Shown here: in pieces, positions 17,069 to 25,953 of the stretch
Layout: each line of letters opens with the position of its first letter
Position numbering within the stretch: the first letter of the stretch is position 1
Assembly (NCBI RefSeq): GCF_014203545.1
Contig: NZ_JACHJG010000001.1
Span: forward strand, 62,001-126,000
Length of the DNA: 64,000 nucleotides
From: Streptomyces netropsis
GTDB lineage: Bacteria > Actinomycetota > Actinomycetes > Streptomycetales > Streptomycetaceae
Direction of reading: 5' to 3'
Program-made: the position numbers and the translations under genes
The notes under the pieces: model-generated
Seen by the model: the letters and a program-made list of their open reading frames with translations, nothing else
What the model was told of the DNA's origin: nothing
Databases searched by the model: none

Positions 17069-18052
17069 ATGGGTGTCGGCGACCGCGATGAGGGATTCAT
17101 CGAGCTGGACGGTGTCGAGAAGGTCTTCGACGTGCGCCGCAAGGCGGGCTTCCTGCGCCGGGAGCGGCATCAGGTGCGGGCGGTGGACGGCATCGGCTTC
17201 ACCGTGCCGCGCGGGGAGATGGTCGGCTACATCGGCCCCAACGGCGCCGGGAAGTCCACCACGATCAAGATGCTGACGGGCATCCTCGTGCCCAGCGGCG
17301 GCCGGCTGCGCGTGGCGGGCATCGACCCCTCCCGCGAGCGCACCAGGCTCGCCCGGCGCATCGGGGTGGTGTTCGGGCAGCGCACCACGCTCTGGTGGGA
17401 CCTGCCGCTGCGCGACTCCTACGGGCTGGTGCGTCGCATGTACCGCATCCCCGACGCCCGTTACCGCGCCAATCTGGAGCGCTGCGTCGACCTCCTCGAC
17501 CTGGGGGCGCTCCTGGACGTGCCCGTGCGGCAGCTGTCGCTCGGCCAGCGGATGCGCGGCGACATCGCCGCGGCCCTGCTGCACGATCCCGAGGTGCTCT
17601 ACCTCGACGAGCCGACCATCGGCCTGGACGTGGTCAGCAAGGCGAAGGTGCGGGAGTTCCTGCGGGAGGTGAACGCCGAGCGGGGCACGACGGTGCTGCT
17701 CACCACGCACGATCTGACCGATATCGAGCAGTTGTGCAAGCGGGTCATGGTGATCGACCACGGGCGGCTGGTCTACGACGGCGGGCTGGACGGGTTGCAC
17801 GCGGCCGGCGAGAGCGAGCGGACGCTCGTGGTGGACCTGGAGCGGGAGCTGCCGCCGATCGAGGGGGTGGCCGGGGCGCGCACGGTCAAGGTGGAAGGGC
17901 CGCGCCAGTGGCTGGCGTTCGCGGCGGGGCAGAGCGCGGCGCCGATCGTGGCGGCGGTGGCCGAGCGGTATCCGCTGGTGGACCTGTCGGTGCGGGAGCC
18001 CGACATCGAGGCGGTCATCGCGAAAATGTACGCGCAGCGATCGGGGATGTAG
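17069..18052 (+). CDS. ABC transporter ATP-binding protein
   Basis: A 327-aa COG4586-like ATPase. Walker A GPNGAGKST, a Q-loop region with GQRTTLWWDLP, signature motif LSLGQRMRGDIAAALLHDP, Walker B VLYLDEPTIGLD and the switch His in LLTTHDL are all present. A C-terminal domain of about 80 aa follows, as in the DrrA-like exporters. The ATG is preceded by GGGGAG. It powers the two permeases upstream. Confidence 0.94.
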   Translation: MGVGDRDEGFIELDGVEKVFDVRRKAGFLRRERHQVRAVDGIGFTVPRGEMVGYIGPNGAGKSTTIKMLTGILVPSGGRLRVAGIDPSRERTRLARRIGVVFGQRTTLWWDLPLRDSYGLVRRMYRIPDARYRANLERCVDLLDLGALLDVPVRQLSLGQRMRGDIAAALLHDPEVLYLDEPTIGLDVVSKAKVREFLREVNAERGTTVLLTTHDLTDIEQLCKRVMVIDHGRLVYDGGLDGLHAAGESERTLVVDLERELPPIEGVAGARTVKVEGPRQWLAFAAGQSAAPIVAAVAERYPLVDLSVREPDIEAVIAKMYAQRSGM

Positions 18053-18076
18053 GGGGCGCTCGTTAGGCTGTTCGTC

Positions 18077-18793
18077 ATGATGAGCGAGCTTCCTGACATG
18101 CGGGCGTCCGACGCCGAGCGCGAGCGGGTCGCGGAGGCCCTGCGCGAGGCCGTGGCCGAAGGACGGCTGGACATGGAGGAGTTCGAGCAGCGTCTGGACG
18201 CCGCCTACAAGGCCCGTACGCACGGTGAGCTGGTCCCGCTGGTACGGGATCTCCCGGCGCCCGGGACGGCGTCCGCGCTCGTCCCCAGCACGTCGTCGGC
18301 TCCGGCGTCGGTGGCCGACGCGAGCTGGCCGGAGCGGATCGGCGGCCCGCCGACCTCGAAGGGTGCCGTCGGCATCCTGGGCGCTTTCTCACGCAAGGGC
18401 CGCTGGACCGTGCCGCGCGTGTTCACGGCCTTCTGTTTCTGGGGCGGCGGCGAGATCGATCTGCGGGACGCGCGGTTCGAGGACCGCGAGGTGGTCATCC
18501 GCTGCTTCGCCATCATGGGCGGGGTGCAGGTCACCGCACCGCCGGACCTCGACGTCGAGGTGTCGGGCATCGGCATCATGGGCGGCTTCGGCGACCGGGG
18601 CGGCGATGTGGCGGCCCCCGGCTCCCCGCGGGTGAAGATCACCGGCTTCGCCGTCTGGGGCGGCGTCGGTGTCGAGCGCAAGTGGGCGCGGGCCGAGCGC
18701 AAGCGGCTGCGCGAGGAGCTGCGGCGGGAGCGGCTGGAGGGCGGGTCGCGTGACGGCCTGGACGGCGGGGAGCCGCGCAAGAAGCTGGAGTGA
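18077..18793 (+). CDS. DUF1707 and LiaF-like C-terminal domain protein
   Basis: A 238-aa protein. The N-terminal DUF1707 helix-turn motif is clear (MRASDAERERVAEALREAVAEGRLDMEEFEQRLDAAYKARTHGELVPLVRDLP). The middle and C-terminus carry the parallel beta repeat seen in LiaF/YvqF cell-wall-antibiotic response proteins (FGGGEIDLRDARF-like FWGGGEIDLRDARFEDREVVIRC and VTAPPDLDVEVSG). It ends in a charged coil. It may be co-transcribed with the ABC exporter, 24 nt upstream, and could help sense envelope state. Confidence 0.85.
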   Translation: MMSELPDMRASDAERERVAEALREAVAEGRLDMEEFEQRLDAAYKARTHGELVPLVRDLPAPGTASALVPSTSSAPASVADASWPERIGGPPTSKGAVGILGAFSRKGRWTVPRVFTAFCFWGGGEIDLRDARFEDREVVIRCFAIMGGVQVTAPPDLDVEVSGIGIMGGFGDRGGDVAAPGSPRVKITGFAVWGGVGVERKWARAERKRLREELRRERLEGGSRDGLDGGEPRKKLE

Positions 18794-18804
18794 CGGGGCT
18801 TTGA

Positions 18805-18851
18805 CGCGCGGACGGCCGGGTGGGGAGCCTCCCCACCCGGCCGTCCGCGCG
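18805..18851. terminator. Very strong bidirectional terminator
   Basis: Perfect 22-bp stem (cgcgcggacggccgggtgggga and its complement) with a gcc loop, between the convergent stops of the DUF1707 and SGNH genes. Confidence 0.9.
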
Positions 18852-18860
18852 TGTGCGTGC

Positions 18861-20186
18861 CTACAGAGCGGCCGAGGCCTGGCCCTTGAGGGTGTCGAGG
18901 TCCAGGGCGTCGGCCATCGCCCGGTAGCCGGCGTCGCTCGGGTGGAGGTGGTCGCCGGAGTCGTACAGCGGCAGCAGCCGCTCCGGGTCGGCCGGGTCAC
19001 GCAGTGCCGCGTCGAGGTCCACGACGTCGTCGAAGACGTGCCCGGACCGGATCTGCTCGTTGACGGCCTGGCGCACGGCCTCCTGGACCGGCTTGCCGCC
19101 CCGGTGGCCGCCGAAGGGCATCAGCGTCGCGCCGACGACGCGCAGCCCGCGCGCGTGCGCCCGCTCGACCAGCTTCCGCAGCCCCGCCGTGATCCGGCCG
19201 GGGTCGGTCTGCTGCGGGAGCCGGAGGATGTCGTTGACGCCGAGCTCCATGACCACGGCCCGTACGCCCGTACGGGTGAGGACGTCGCGCTCGAAGCGGT
19301 CGAGGGCGCTCGGGTTGTTCGCGGGCACCGTGGCCGAGCTGCCGAGCAGGACGCGGTTGCCGCTGATGCCCTGGTTGAGGACGCCGTAGGCGGGTGCGCC
19401 CGGCTCGGTGCGCAGCCGGGCCGCGAGGAAGTCCGTCCAGCGGCGGTTGGTGTTGGGGGTGGAGGTGACGCCGTCGGTGATCGAGTCGCCGATCACGGCG
19501 ACGGCGCCCTGCGCGTCCTTGCTCCAGACGTCCACGGCGGTGACGTAGCGCCAGTACTTGGTCTTCGTCGGGTAGGCCGCGCCGCCGAGGTCCTCGACCC
19601 GGTCGCCCTGGGCCAGGTAGGAGGTCTGGCGGGCGTGCGGGTGGTGGGTGACCGGGCCCGAGGGGGTCGGCGAGTACGTGGTGACGAGCAGATCGGTCGC
19701 CTGGGGGACGACGAGCCGGACGGGGTCGCTGACGACGGAGCGGCCGGCGGGGATCGTCACCGTGGGCCGTGCGCCGAAGGTCAGCCGGCGCATGCTGCCG
19801 GGCGCCGCGTCGGCGGTGCCGGGCCCGGCGGCGAGGGCGAGGGAGACGTGGGTGAGGGCCAGCGGCTGGGTGCCGTAGAGGTTGGAGAGCTGGATGCGTG
19901 CGCCGGTGCCGCCGATGGTGGTGTGCACGACGTTGCGGATCGACTGTCCGGCGTAGCCGTTCGGGGTGTTCGGCTCGGCGGAGGACGGCGAGGTGGACCA
20001 GGAGCCGATCCACGCTCCCGAGGCGGCCGACGTGGCGGGGCGGCCGGGCTCGGGCACCTTCGTCGCGGAGCGTCCCTCGGGGCCGCCGACCCCGAGGAAT
20101 ATCGCGGTCGAGACGAGGATCACGAGGGCCGCCAGCGCGGCGAGCACGGCATAGGCCGTACCGCGGGGCAGGGGAGGCCTGTTCAT
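18861..20186 (-). CDS. Secreted or membrane-anchored SGNH/GDSL hydrolase
   Basis: A 441-aa esterase/lipase-type protein. An N-terminal membrane segment (YAVLAALAALVILVSTAIFLG) is followed by a beta-rich domain (about 55-230) and an SGNH hydrolase domain with block I VAVIGDSITDG (nucleophile Ser), block II GISGNR, block III MELGVNDIL and block V DHLHPSDAGY (catalytic Asp and His). The start has AGGAGA. It likely acts outside the cell on esters or acylated glycans; the substrate is not predictable. Confidence 0.9.
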   Translation of the reverse strand: MNRPPLPRGTAYAVLAALAALVILVSTAIFLGVGGPEGRSATKVPEPGRPATSAASGAWIGSWSTSPSSAEPNTPNGYAGQSIRNVVHTTIGGTGARIQLSNLYGTQPLALTHVSLALAAGPGTADAAPGSMRRLTFGARPTVTIPAGRSVVSDPVRLVVPQATDLLVTTYSPTPSGPVTHHPHARQTSYLAQGDRVEDLGGAAYPTKTKYWRYVTAVDVWSKDAQGAVAVIGDSITDGVTSTPNTNRRWTDFLAARLRTEPGAPAYGVLNQGISGNRVLLGSSATVPANNPSALDRFERDVLTRTGVRAVVMELGVNDILRLPQQTDPGRITAGLRKLVERAHARGLRVVGATLMPFGGHRGGKPVQEAVRQAVNEQIRSGHVFDDVVDLDAALRDPADPERLLPLYDSGDHLHPSDAGYRAMADALDLDTLKGQASAAL

Positions 20187-20558
20187 GGGCGGATTTCTCC
20201 TGGGGGGAATGCGGAGCGGACGGCTCCGAGGGGTCGGAACCGCGGGACGGGACTAGCACTGATCAGCAACAACGCCCTCGCGGTCCGATCGCCTCACCAT
20301 GATCCCACGGTGGGGCGCGGGTGTGCTGAGCGGCAAACGGTCACGGGAAGGCCTCGGGAACGATCGGAGAACGGTCGGGAGAGCGCTCACGGATGCGGCC
20401 ACGGAACGGTCAGGACTGTCACAGATGCGGTCACGAGACATGCCACACGTCGAGACACGTCACATGCGACTTGTCAGACGCCGGGAACTCCACGTCCGTT
20501 CCCCGAGTACCCCGGGTAGGGACAATGCACATGACGACAGCCGGAACGGGTGGTACGG
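20187..20558. other. Intergenic region between SGNH hydrolase and DUF445 genes
   Basis: 372 bp between divergent starts with no credible gene. It holds two related segments, atgcggccacgga near 20393 and atgcggtcacgag near 20425, and a short inverted repeat gggaac-9-gttccc (20483-20503). Promoters for both flanking genes must lie here, but no confident -35/-10 pair was found. Confidence 0.5.
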
Positions 20559-21884
20559 ATGAATCAGTCCAATTCGGGGGAGTCGGCTGCCGCCGAAAGG
20601 GTGATGCCCGCTCGGCCCGGCGGATTCACCTACAGCGCGGCGGACGAGGAGAAAAGGCGCGGTGTGCGCCGGATGAAGGCCACGGCGACCGGACTGCTGG
20701 CCGTCGTCGCCGTGATCTACGCCCTCGCGAAGTGGGCGCAGTCCTCCGGCGCGGGCGGCTGGGCGGCCTATGTGGCGGCCGCCGCCGAGGCGGGCATGGT
20801 CGGCGCGCTCGCCGACTGGTTCGCCGTCACCGCGCTCTTCCGGCGCCCGATGGGCCTGCCCATCCCGCACACCGCCATCATCCCGACGAAGAAGGACCAG
20901 CTGGGCGTCTCCCTCGGCGAGTTCGTCGGCGAGAACTTCCTCTCCGGCGACATCGTGCGCGGCCGGCTGCGCGCGGTCGGCATCGGCTCCCGCCTGGGCG
21001 CCTGGCTCGCCGAGCCGGAACACGCCGACCGGGTCACCGCCGAGCTGGCCACCGCGCTGCGCGGCGCGCTCACCGTCCTGCGCGACTCCGACGTCCAGGC
21101 GGTCGTCGGCGAGGCCATCAACCGGCGGGCCGACGCGCAGGAGATCGCCCCGGGCCTCGGCGCGATGCTGGAGAAGATCGTCACGGACGGCGGTCACCAC
21201 CGGGTCGTGGACCTGGTGTGCGTACGGGCGCACGACTGGCTCGTCGAGCACAGCGACTCGGTGATGGACGCCGTCACGGGCGGCGCGCCCGGCTGGACGC
21301 CGCGCTTCGTGGACCGCAAGGTCGGCGAGCGGGTCTACAAGGAGCTGCTGCGCTTCGTGACCGAGACGCGCGACATGCCGGACCACCCGGCGCGCGGTGC
21401 CATCGACCGCTTCCTCGCGGACTTCGCCCAGGAGCTCCAGTCCGACACGGACACCCGGGAGCGGATCGAGCGGCTGAAGTCCGAGGTGCTGGGCCGGGCC
21501 GAGGTGCAGGACCTGATCGCCTCGGCGTGGAGCTCGGTACGGGCGATGATGGTCGCGGCGGCGGAGGACGAGCGCAGCGAGCTGCGGATGCGGGTACGGG
21601 CCTCGATCCTCTCCCTGGGCGCGCGCATGACGAGCGACGACCGGCTCCGCGCGAAGATCGACGGCTGGCTGGAGGACGCGGCCGTCTACGTGGTGACGAC
21701 GTACCGGGACGAGATCACGCTGCTGATCACGGACACGGTGGCGAGCTGGGACCCCGAACAGACCACCCGCAAGATCGAGGCCCACATCGGCAGGGACCTG
21801 CAGTTCATCAGGATCAACGGCACGGTGGTGGGCGCGCTGGCGGGGCTGGGCATCTTCACGGTGTCGAGGCTGCTGGGGGCGTGA
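20559..21884 (+). CDS. DUF445 family membrane protein
   Basis: A 441-aa protein of the YjiN/DUF445 type. It has an N-terminal helix (TATGLLAVVAVIYALAKW), the conserved block VGALADWFAVTALFRRPMGLPIPHTAIIPTKKDQLG, a long amphipathic helical middle and a C-terminal helix (VVGALAGLGIFTVSRLLG). The ATG at 20559 was preferred to a GTG three codons earlier. The function is not established; homologues are envelope proteins. Confidence 0.88.
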   Translation: MNQSNSGESAAAERVMPARPGGFTYSAADEEKRRGVRRMKATATGLLAVVAVIYALAKWAQSSGAGGWAAYVAAAAEAGMVGALADWFAVTALFRRPMGLPIPHTAIIPTKKDQLGVSLGEFVGENFLSGDIVRGRLRAVGIGSRLGAWLAEPEHADRVTAELATALRGALTVLRDSDVQAVVGEAINRRADAQEIAPGLGAMLEKIVTDGGHHRVVDLVCVRAHDWLVEHSDSVMDAVTGGAPGWTPRFVDRKVGERVYKELLRFVTETRDMPDHPARGAIDRFLADFAQELQSDTDTRERIERLKSEVLGRAEVQDLIASAWSSVRAMMVAAAEDERSELRMRVRASILSLGARMTSDDRLRAKIDGWLEDAAVYVVTTYRDEITLLITDTVASWDPEQTTRKIEAHIGRDLQFIRINGTVVGALAGLGIFTVSRLLGA

Positions 21885-21929
21885 GCGACTCGGAGGACGT
21901 CCCGGTCGGGGACCTGCCGGGGAATGGCC

Positions 21930-21960
21930 TTGAGTCTCCAGTGACTGGAGACAGCAGGGT
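21930..21960 (+). promoter_or_regulatory. MerR-type promoter with 19-bp spacer and operator
   Basis: -35 TTGAGT (21930-21935) and -10 CAGGGT (21955-21960) are separated by 19 bp, the stretched spacing used by MerR activators. The perfect 8-3-8 inverted repeat gtctccag-tga-ctggagac (21934-21952) nearly fills the spacer. The start codon is only 8 nt after the -10, so the transcript would be leaderless. Confidence 0.75.
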
Positions 21961-21967
21961 GGGGGAC

Positions 21968-22915
21968 ATGGACGTCACGACCCTCTACTCGATCGGGGAG
22001 CTCTCCCGGCGGACCGGCCTGTCCGTGCGGACCATCCGGTTCTACTCCGATTCGGGGGTGGTGGCGCCGACCACCCGAAGTCCTGCCGGCTATCGGCTCT
22101 ACGACCTCGACGCACTGCTTCGTCTGGAACTCCTCCGTACCCTGCGCGAGCTGGGCATGGACCTGGCCACGATCCAACGGGTACTGGACCGCGAGCTCTC
22201 GGTGGCGGAAGTCGCCGCGGCGCACGCCGACGCCGTGGACGTCCAGATCCGGGTGCTGCAACTGCGTCGGAGCGTTCTGCGAACCGTGGCCGGACGCGGG
22301 TCCGATCCCGAGGAGACCAAGCTCATGCACAGGCTCACGCAGTTGTCCGGCGAGGAACGCCGACGGATGATCGACGATTTCGTGGACGGCACCTTTGACA
22401 CCGTCGGCACCGGTGATGCCGACCCGGCCGCGGTGGCCATGGTTCGCGCCGCCACTCCCGACCTCCCCGACGATCCGTCCAGCGAGCAGGTCGCCGCGTG
22501 GGTGGAACTCGCCGAGCTGGTCGGCGACGAGGACTTCCGGGCCCGGATGCGCCGGACGGCCGGCCACCAGGCCGCCGGGCGCCCGCTCGGCATCGAGAGC
22601 GATGCCGGCGAGGAACTGATGGAGTACACCCGCCAGAAGGTGGCCGAGGCCAGGGAGTCGGGCATCGACCCGCTCAGCGACAGGGGCGCATCCGTCATCG
22701 ACGACCTTGTGCACCGCTTCGCCGAGGTGTTCGCGCGCACCCCTGACACGGAATTCCGGAACTGGATGGCCCAGCAGTTCGAAGAAGCACACGATCCCCG
22801 GGTGGACCGGTACTGGCGGCTGGTGTGGATCGTCAACGGCTGGCAGGTCGTACCGCACCTGACCCCGGTGTACCCCTGGCTCGTCCAGGCCCTGCGCCAT
22901 GACCGTGACGCGTAG
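21968..22915 (+). CDS. MerR family transcriptional regulator with ligand domain
   Basis: A 315-aa regulator. The winged-helix DNA-binding domain is at residues 6-75: LYSIGELSRRTGLSVRTIRFYSDSGVVAPTTRSPAGYRLYDLDALLRLELLRTLRELGMDL. A coiled dimerisation helix follows. The 190-aa C-terminal domain is helical and has no Cys pattern for metals, so a small-molecule or drug ligand is more likely. It is probably autoregulated through the palindrome just upstream. Part of a separate unit from DUF445, 83 nt downstream of it. Confidence 0.92.
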   Translation: MDVTTLYSIGELSRRTGLSVRTIRFYSDSGVVAPTTRSPAGYRLYDLDALLRLELLRTLRELGMDLATIQRVLDRELSVAEVAAAHADAVDVQIRVLQLRRSVLRTVAGRGSDPEETKLMHRLTQLSGEERRRMIDDFVDGTFDTVGTGDADPAAVAMVRAATPDLPDDPSSEQVAAWVELAELVGDEDFRARMRRTAGHQAAGRPLGIESDAGEELMEYTRQKVAEARESGIDPLSDRGASVIDDLVHRFAEVFARTPDTEFRNWMAQQFEEAHDPRVDRYWRLVWIVNGWQVVPHLTPVYPWLVQALRHDRDA

Positions 22916-22956
22916 TCACCGCAGCGGCAGCCGCCCCGGATCCCACGCGGTCCCTG

Positions 22957-23478
22957 TCACCCGCCGTCCCGTACGGACTTCTCGAGGAGCGTGAACGACT
23001 TGGGCGTACCGCCCGGCTGCGGCTTGCCGTCCTTGGTCCCGACGACCCGGTAGCCGGCGTCGACGTAGTACGCACGCAGACGGGCGTTACCGGCCAGGCA
23101 GTCCAGCCGTACCCACTCCCGGCCCGCCTCGGCCACGCGGCGCTCCGCGACGCGCAGCAGCTCCCGCCCCGTCCCGGGCGGGACACTGCCGTGGTCCACC
23201 ATCAGCCGGTGCACATAGCCGGCCGTCGGCGGCTGCTGCCCCCAGGCGTCCTCGTCCTCCCACCACAGCTCCCAGGCCCCGACCACACGGTCGGCGGACT
23301 CCGCGAGCCATATCTCCCCACTCTCCATGATCTTGCGGAAGTGGTCCCCGCCCAGCTCGCCAGGGCGCCACTGACCAGTGACGCCCTGGGCAAGCATCCA
23401 GCGGGCGGCTTCGTCGCGCAGCCGCACGAGAGTGGCGAGGTCGGCGTCGTCGGCGAGACGGAAGCGTAGATCGTTCAC
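22957..23478 (-). CDS. GNAT family N-acetyltransferase
   Basis: A 173-aa acetyltransferase of the GCN5 fold. It begins FRLADDADLATLVRLRDEAARWM and has AGYVHRLMVDHGSVPPGTGRELLRVAERR (acetyl-CoA pyrophosphate-binding motif A region) and VRLDCLAGNARLRAYYVDAGYRVVG (motif B). It is convergent with the MerR gene. The acceptor substrate is unknown. Confidence 0.9.
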   Translation of the reverse strand: MNDLRFRLADDADLATLVRLRDEAARWMLAQGVTGQWRPGELGGDHFRKIMESGEIWLAESADRVVGAWELWWEDEDAWGQQPPTAGYVHRLMVDHGSVPPGTGRELLRVAERRVAEAGREWVRLDCLAGNARLRAYYVDAGYRVVGTKDGKPQPGGTPKSFTLLEKSVRDGG

Positions 23479-23542
23479 GCCGGGATCCTCGCACGGGTGT
23501 TCACCCCTGTAGGGGCCGGCCGCCAGGCGCTACGGCAAGGGC

Positions 23543-23938
23543 CTAGTCTTCATCTTCGCCCTTCCAGAAAACGGTGACGACGTTCCAGCCACCCTCGCCG
23601 AGACCGACGATGACCACCAGCTGACCGTTGGCCATCCCGACCGTGTAGCGCCACTTGCCGTTCGACTGGCAGAAGGCCTTACCGGCGCCGATACGGACAG
23701 CGGCCGCGACCTCCGCCTCGCTCACGCCACGCTCGGCCATCCGATCCCGGGCGTGCCCGCTGATCCTGTTGTAGGTCGTCGGCCCCGCGTCCGAGTAGCA
23801 ACGGTTGGTCGTCTCGTGTCCGCCCCGGGTGGGGGGACCCACGGTCGCCGTTGCGGCCACCGCCGGGCCGGAGATCGACGCCACCGCTGCGGTGACAAGG
23901 CTGACGGCCAGGAGGCGAAGGCGCTGCGAACTGTTCAC
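23543..23938 (-). CDS. Secreted DUF4258 protein (toxin-fold-like)
   Basis: A 131-aa precursor with a signal peptide (LRLLAVSLVTAAVASISGPAVA, cleavage likely after AVA) and a C-terminal DUF4258 domain: SGHARDRMAERGVSEAEVAAAVRIG, then KWRYTVGMANGQLVVIVGLGEGGWNVVTVFW. DUF4258 resembles small RelE-like RNase folds and appears as the C-terminal warhead of some polymorphic toxins. Two Cys are present (NRCYSD and AFCQSN). No immunity gene is obvious next door. Either an exported antibacterial RNase or a repurposed domain; the enzyme activity is inference. Confidence 0.78.
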   Translation of the reverse strand: MNSSQRLRLLAVSLVTAAVASISGPAVAATATVGPPTRGGHETTNRCYSDAGPTTYNRISGHARDRMAERGVSEAEVAAAVRIGAGKAFCQSNGKWRYTVGMANGQLVVIVGLGEGGWNVVTVFWKGEDED

Positions 23939-24057
23939 GGTGTTTCCCTTTTCCGGTGCGGTTTGCGCGGCTTGTCGGCCGCTGAGGAAAAGGTGCCAGG
24001 CGCCGGTCTACGTGCGATTCACAGGCGATCAACAGCGGTCACCACGGGCCTGCGGCC

Positions 24058-24336
24058 TCAGACGGGTGCCGCCCAGCGCGGCGTCCGCACGCCGCTCGTC
24101 CCCCAGCGGATGCCGCGCCGCACGATGCGCGCCACGTGCCGGGCCGCCGCGCGGTCCGCCCGGTGGGCGCGGTGCGGGGACGGCGTGGCCGTCGGTGCCA
24201 GTTCGGGCGGCCGCACGGCGCCGTAGTCCGTGAACCGTCTGGTTCCGCAGTCGTTGCAGCGCGCCTCACCACGGGCCTGTGCCCAGCCCGACCGATGCCC
24301 GCAGTTTCCCGGCCGGCCGCCGGTCCCGCCCTTCAC
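24058..24336 (-). CDS. Small zinc-ribbon-like protein
   Basis: A 92-aa hypothetical protein. GNCGHRSGW plus ARCNDCGTRRFTDYGAV provide a plausible CxH/CxxC zinc site. The GTG start overlaps the stop of the upstream gene as GTGA, so the two are coupled. The C-terminal half is Arg-rich (HRADRAAARHVARIVRRGIRW) and could bind nucleic acid. The CGTRRFTDYG string occurs in other Streptomyces hypothetical proteins, from memory. Function unknown. Confidence 0.65.
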   Translation of the reverse strand: MKGGTGGRPGNCGHRSGWAQARGEARCNDCGTRRFTDYGAVRPPELAPTATPSPHRAHRADRAAARHVARIVRRGIRWGTSGVRTPRWAAPV

Positions 24337-24653
24337 AGCGCGTGCGCCCTGCGCCGGTGCGAACGCACGGCGACGAGGGCGTCGCCGGCCTGCTCCTCGT
24401 CGCCGCCCGCGACGGCCCGTCGCCGGGCGGCATCGAGTTCGGCGCACTCGGCGCAGTTCATCGGACTCGTCTTCGCCGCGCGGGCCGCCGCCCGCTCTTC
24501 GCTCGTCGCCAATCGCAGGACGTCGGCAGGAACTTCCCACTCCAGCCCACCGCCGGGCGTTCTGACCTGTACGCGGTCGCCGATGTGTCCGATCACCTGC
24601 ACCAGCCGATTCTCTCGGGTGTCCATCACGAACACACCGACTCTGTATGTCAT
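24333..24653 (-). CDS. Hypothetical protein, actinobacterial
   Basis: A 106-aa protein beginning MTYRVGVFVMDTRENRLVQVIGHIGDRVQVRTPGGGLEWEVP, a small beta-rich domain that recurs in Streptomyces accessory loci near XRE/DUF397 genes (from memory). The C-terminal half is helical with a CAEC motif that may complete a metal site. It is translationally coupled to the zinc-ribbon gene downstream. Divergent from the XRE regulator. Confidence 0.7.
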   Translation of the reverse strand: MTYRVGVFVMDTRENRLVQVIGHIGDRVQVRTPGGGLEWEVPADVLRLATSEERAAARAAKTSPMNCAECAELDAARRRAVAGGDEEQAGDALVAVRSHRRRAHAL

Positions 24654-24853
24654 TGCGGCGCCTCTCCCGTCACACCCTCGCTACGCACCGTAGCTGCACG
24701 CTCACGATGCACCCCCGCTGTGCGGTGCCGCAACTCGTTGAACTACACATTGCGGGACTTCACTCCTGAGGGTGACCGTCTCGACAGCACTTCGGAACAG
24801 GTCCCGCATCTCCACCACACTGGGCAACTCCGGTACCAGAAGGGGAGGAAGTC

Positions 24854-25720
24854 ATGGGACAACCGGCACGCTGCACCGCCCGCCGTCGCAGGCTGGGGGC
24901 CGAGCTGAGAGCCCTTCGAGAGGCGGCTGACATCTCGCCTGAAGAGGCAGCGAGGGCCATTCACGGCGACAGATCCAAGATCAGCCGCCAGGAGACCGGG
25001 CGGCACCGCGTGACTCGCCTTGAGCTGGACGCGCTACTCGATCTCTACAGGATCCAGGACGAGAAGCTCCGCCACTGGCTCATCGCTCTGGCGTCTGAGG
25101 GCAGCAAGCGGAACTGGTGGCGTCGGCATGGTGAGATCCTGCGGGACGGCTTCAAGGAGCTGTTGACTCTGGAGTCCGACGCGGCGCGTATCGCAACCTT
25201 CCAGACGCAAGTCGTACCCGGGCTGCTTCAGACGCGGGAGTACGCCGCTGCTGTCCTCGCTGGGTCTTCCGAGCAATTAAGCAAAGAGAAGCTCCAGTTC
25301 TATGTCGACTTCCGCATGAAACGACAGAGCATCTTCGATCAGGAGAGGCCCCCGCACTATCTGTGCATCATGTCGGAAGGTGTTCTCCACCAGCAGGTCG
25401 GCGGACGCCGGGTCATGGCGGAGCAGCTCAGGCATCTGATCGCCGTGAGCCGGCCACCGGACATGACGATCCAGGTCATCCCTTTCTCTCAGAGCGCCTT
25501 CACGAGTACAGGTGGTTCATTCGCTTTGTACTCCTACCCGGACCCACTGGACTTCGACGTTGTGCAGGTGGCCTACCTCGACGGTGTGCTGTACCTGGAG
25601 GAGCATGAGACCGCGACGAAGTACCGAAAGGTGCTCGATGGGTTGCGGGCTTCGGCGTTGTCGGCACAGCAATCCATCGAGTTGATCGCATCGATCGCAC
25701 GTGACCTGGAACATGAATGA
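24854..25720 (+). CDS. XRE family regulator with DUF5753
   Basis: A 288-aa WhiJ/Scr1-like regulator. The helix-turn-helix at about residues 13-66 reads LGAELRALREAADISPEEAARAIHGDRSKISRQETGRHRV, and the C-terminal DUF5753 domain contains LESDAARIATFQTQVVPGLLQTREYAAAVL and LCIMSEGVLHQQVGGRRVMAEQLRHLI. The ATG follows GGGGAGGAAG. It overlaps the DUF397 gene by 4 nt. Such pairs behave as regulator plus small antagonist in Streptomyces development and antibiotic control. The gene is less GC-rich than its neighbours and carries AT-rich codons such as TTA-like gcaattaagc context at 25273, suggesting transfer. Confidence 0.93.
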   Translation: MGQPARCTARRRRLGAELRALREAADISPEEAARAIHGDRSKISRQETGRHRVTRLELDALLDLYRIQDEKLRHWLIALASEGSKRNWWRRHGEILRDGFKELLTLESDAARIATFQTQVVPGLLQTREYAAAVLAGSSEQLSKEKLQFYVDFRMKRQSIFDQERPPHYLCIMSEGVLHQQVGGRRVMAEQLRHLIAVSRPPDMTIQVIPFSQSAFTSTGGSFALYSYPDPLDFDVVQVAYLDGVLYLEEHETATKYRKVLDGLRASALSAQQSIELIASIARDLEHE

Positions 25721-25953
25721 GGTATGTCCCTGTGATACGCCACAATCTGCCACCGCACGGCTGGCGCAAGTCCTCGCATAGCGGGGACGACGAGCCTCAA
25801 TGCGTCGAGGCACAACTGACCGACGACGGCCTCATAGCCATAGGCGACAGCAAGGACCGTGCCAGAGGCGCCTCCACCTTCACGCCATCCGCGTGGACGT
25901 CCTTCGTCGGCGCCGTCCAGCGCGACGTGTTCAGCAGACGGGATGTGGGGTGA
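25717..25953 (+). CDS. DUF397 protein (first)
   Basis: A 78-aa partner of the XRE regulator. It has the DUF397 pattern GWRKSSHSGDDEPQCVEAQL followed by IAIGDSKDRARGASTFTPSAWTSFVGAV. Start ATG overlaps the regulator's stop (ATGA). Family members bind or counteract the neighbouring XRE-DUF5753 protein (Scr1/Scr2, BldB/WhiJ-type). Confidence 0.9.
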   Translation: MRYVPVIRHNLPPHGWRKSSHSGDDEPQCVEAQLTDDGLIAIGDSKDRARGASTFTPSAWTSFVGAVQRDVFSRRDVG

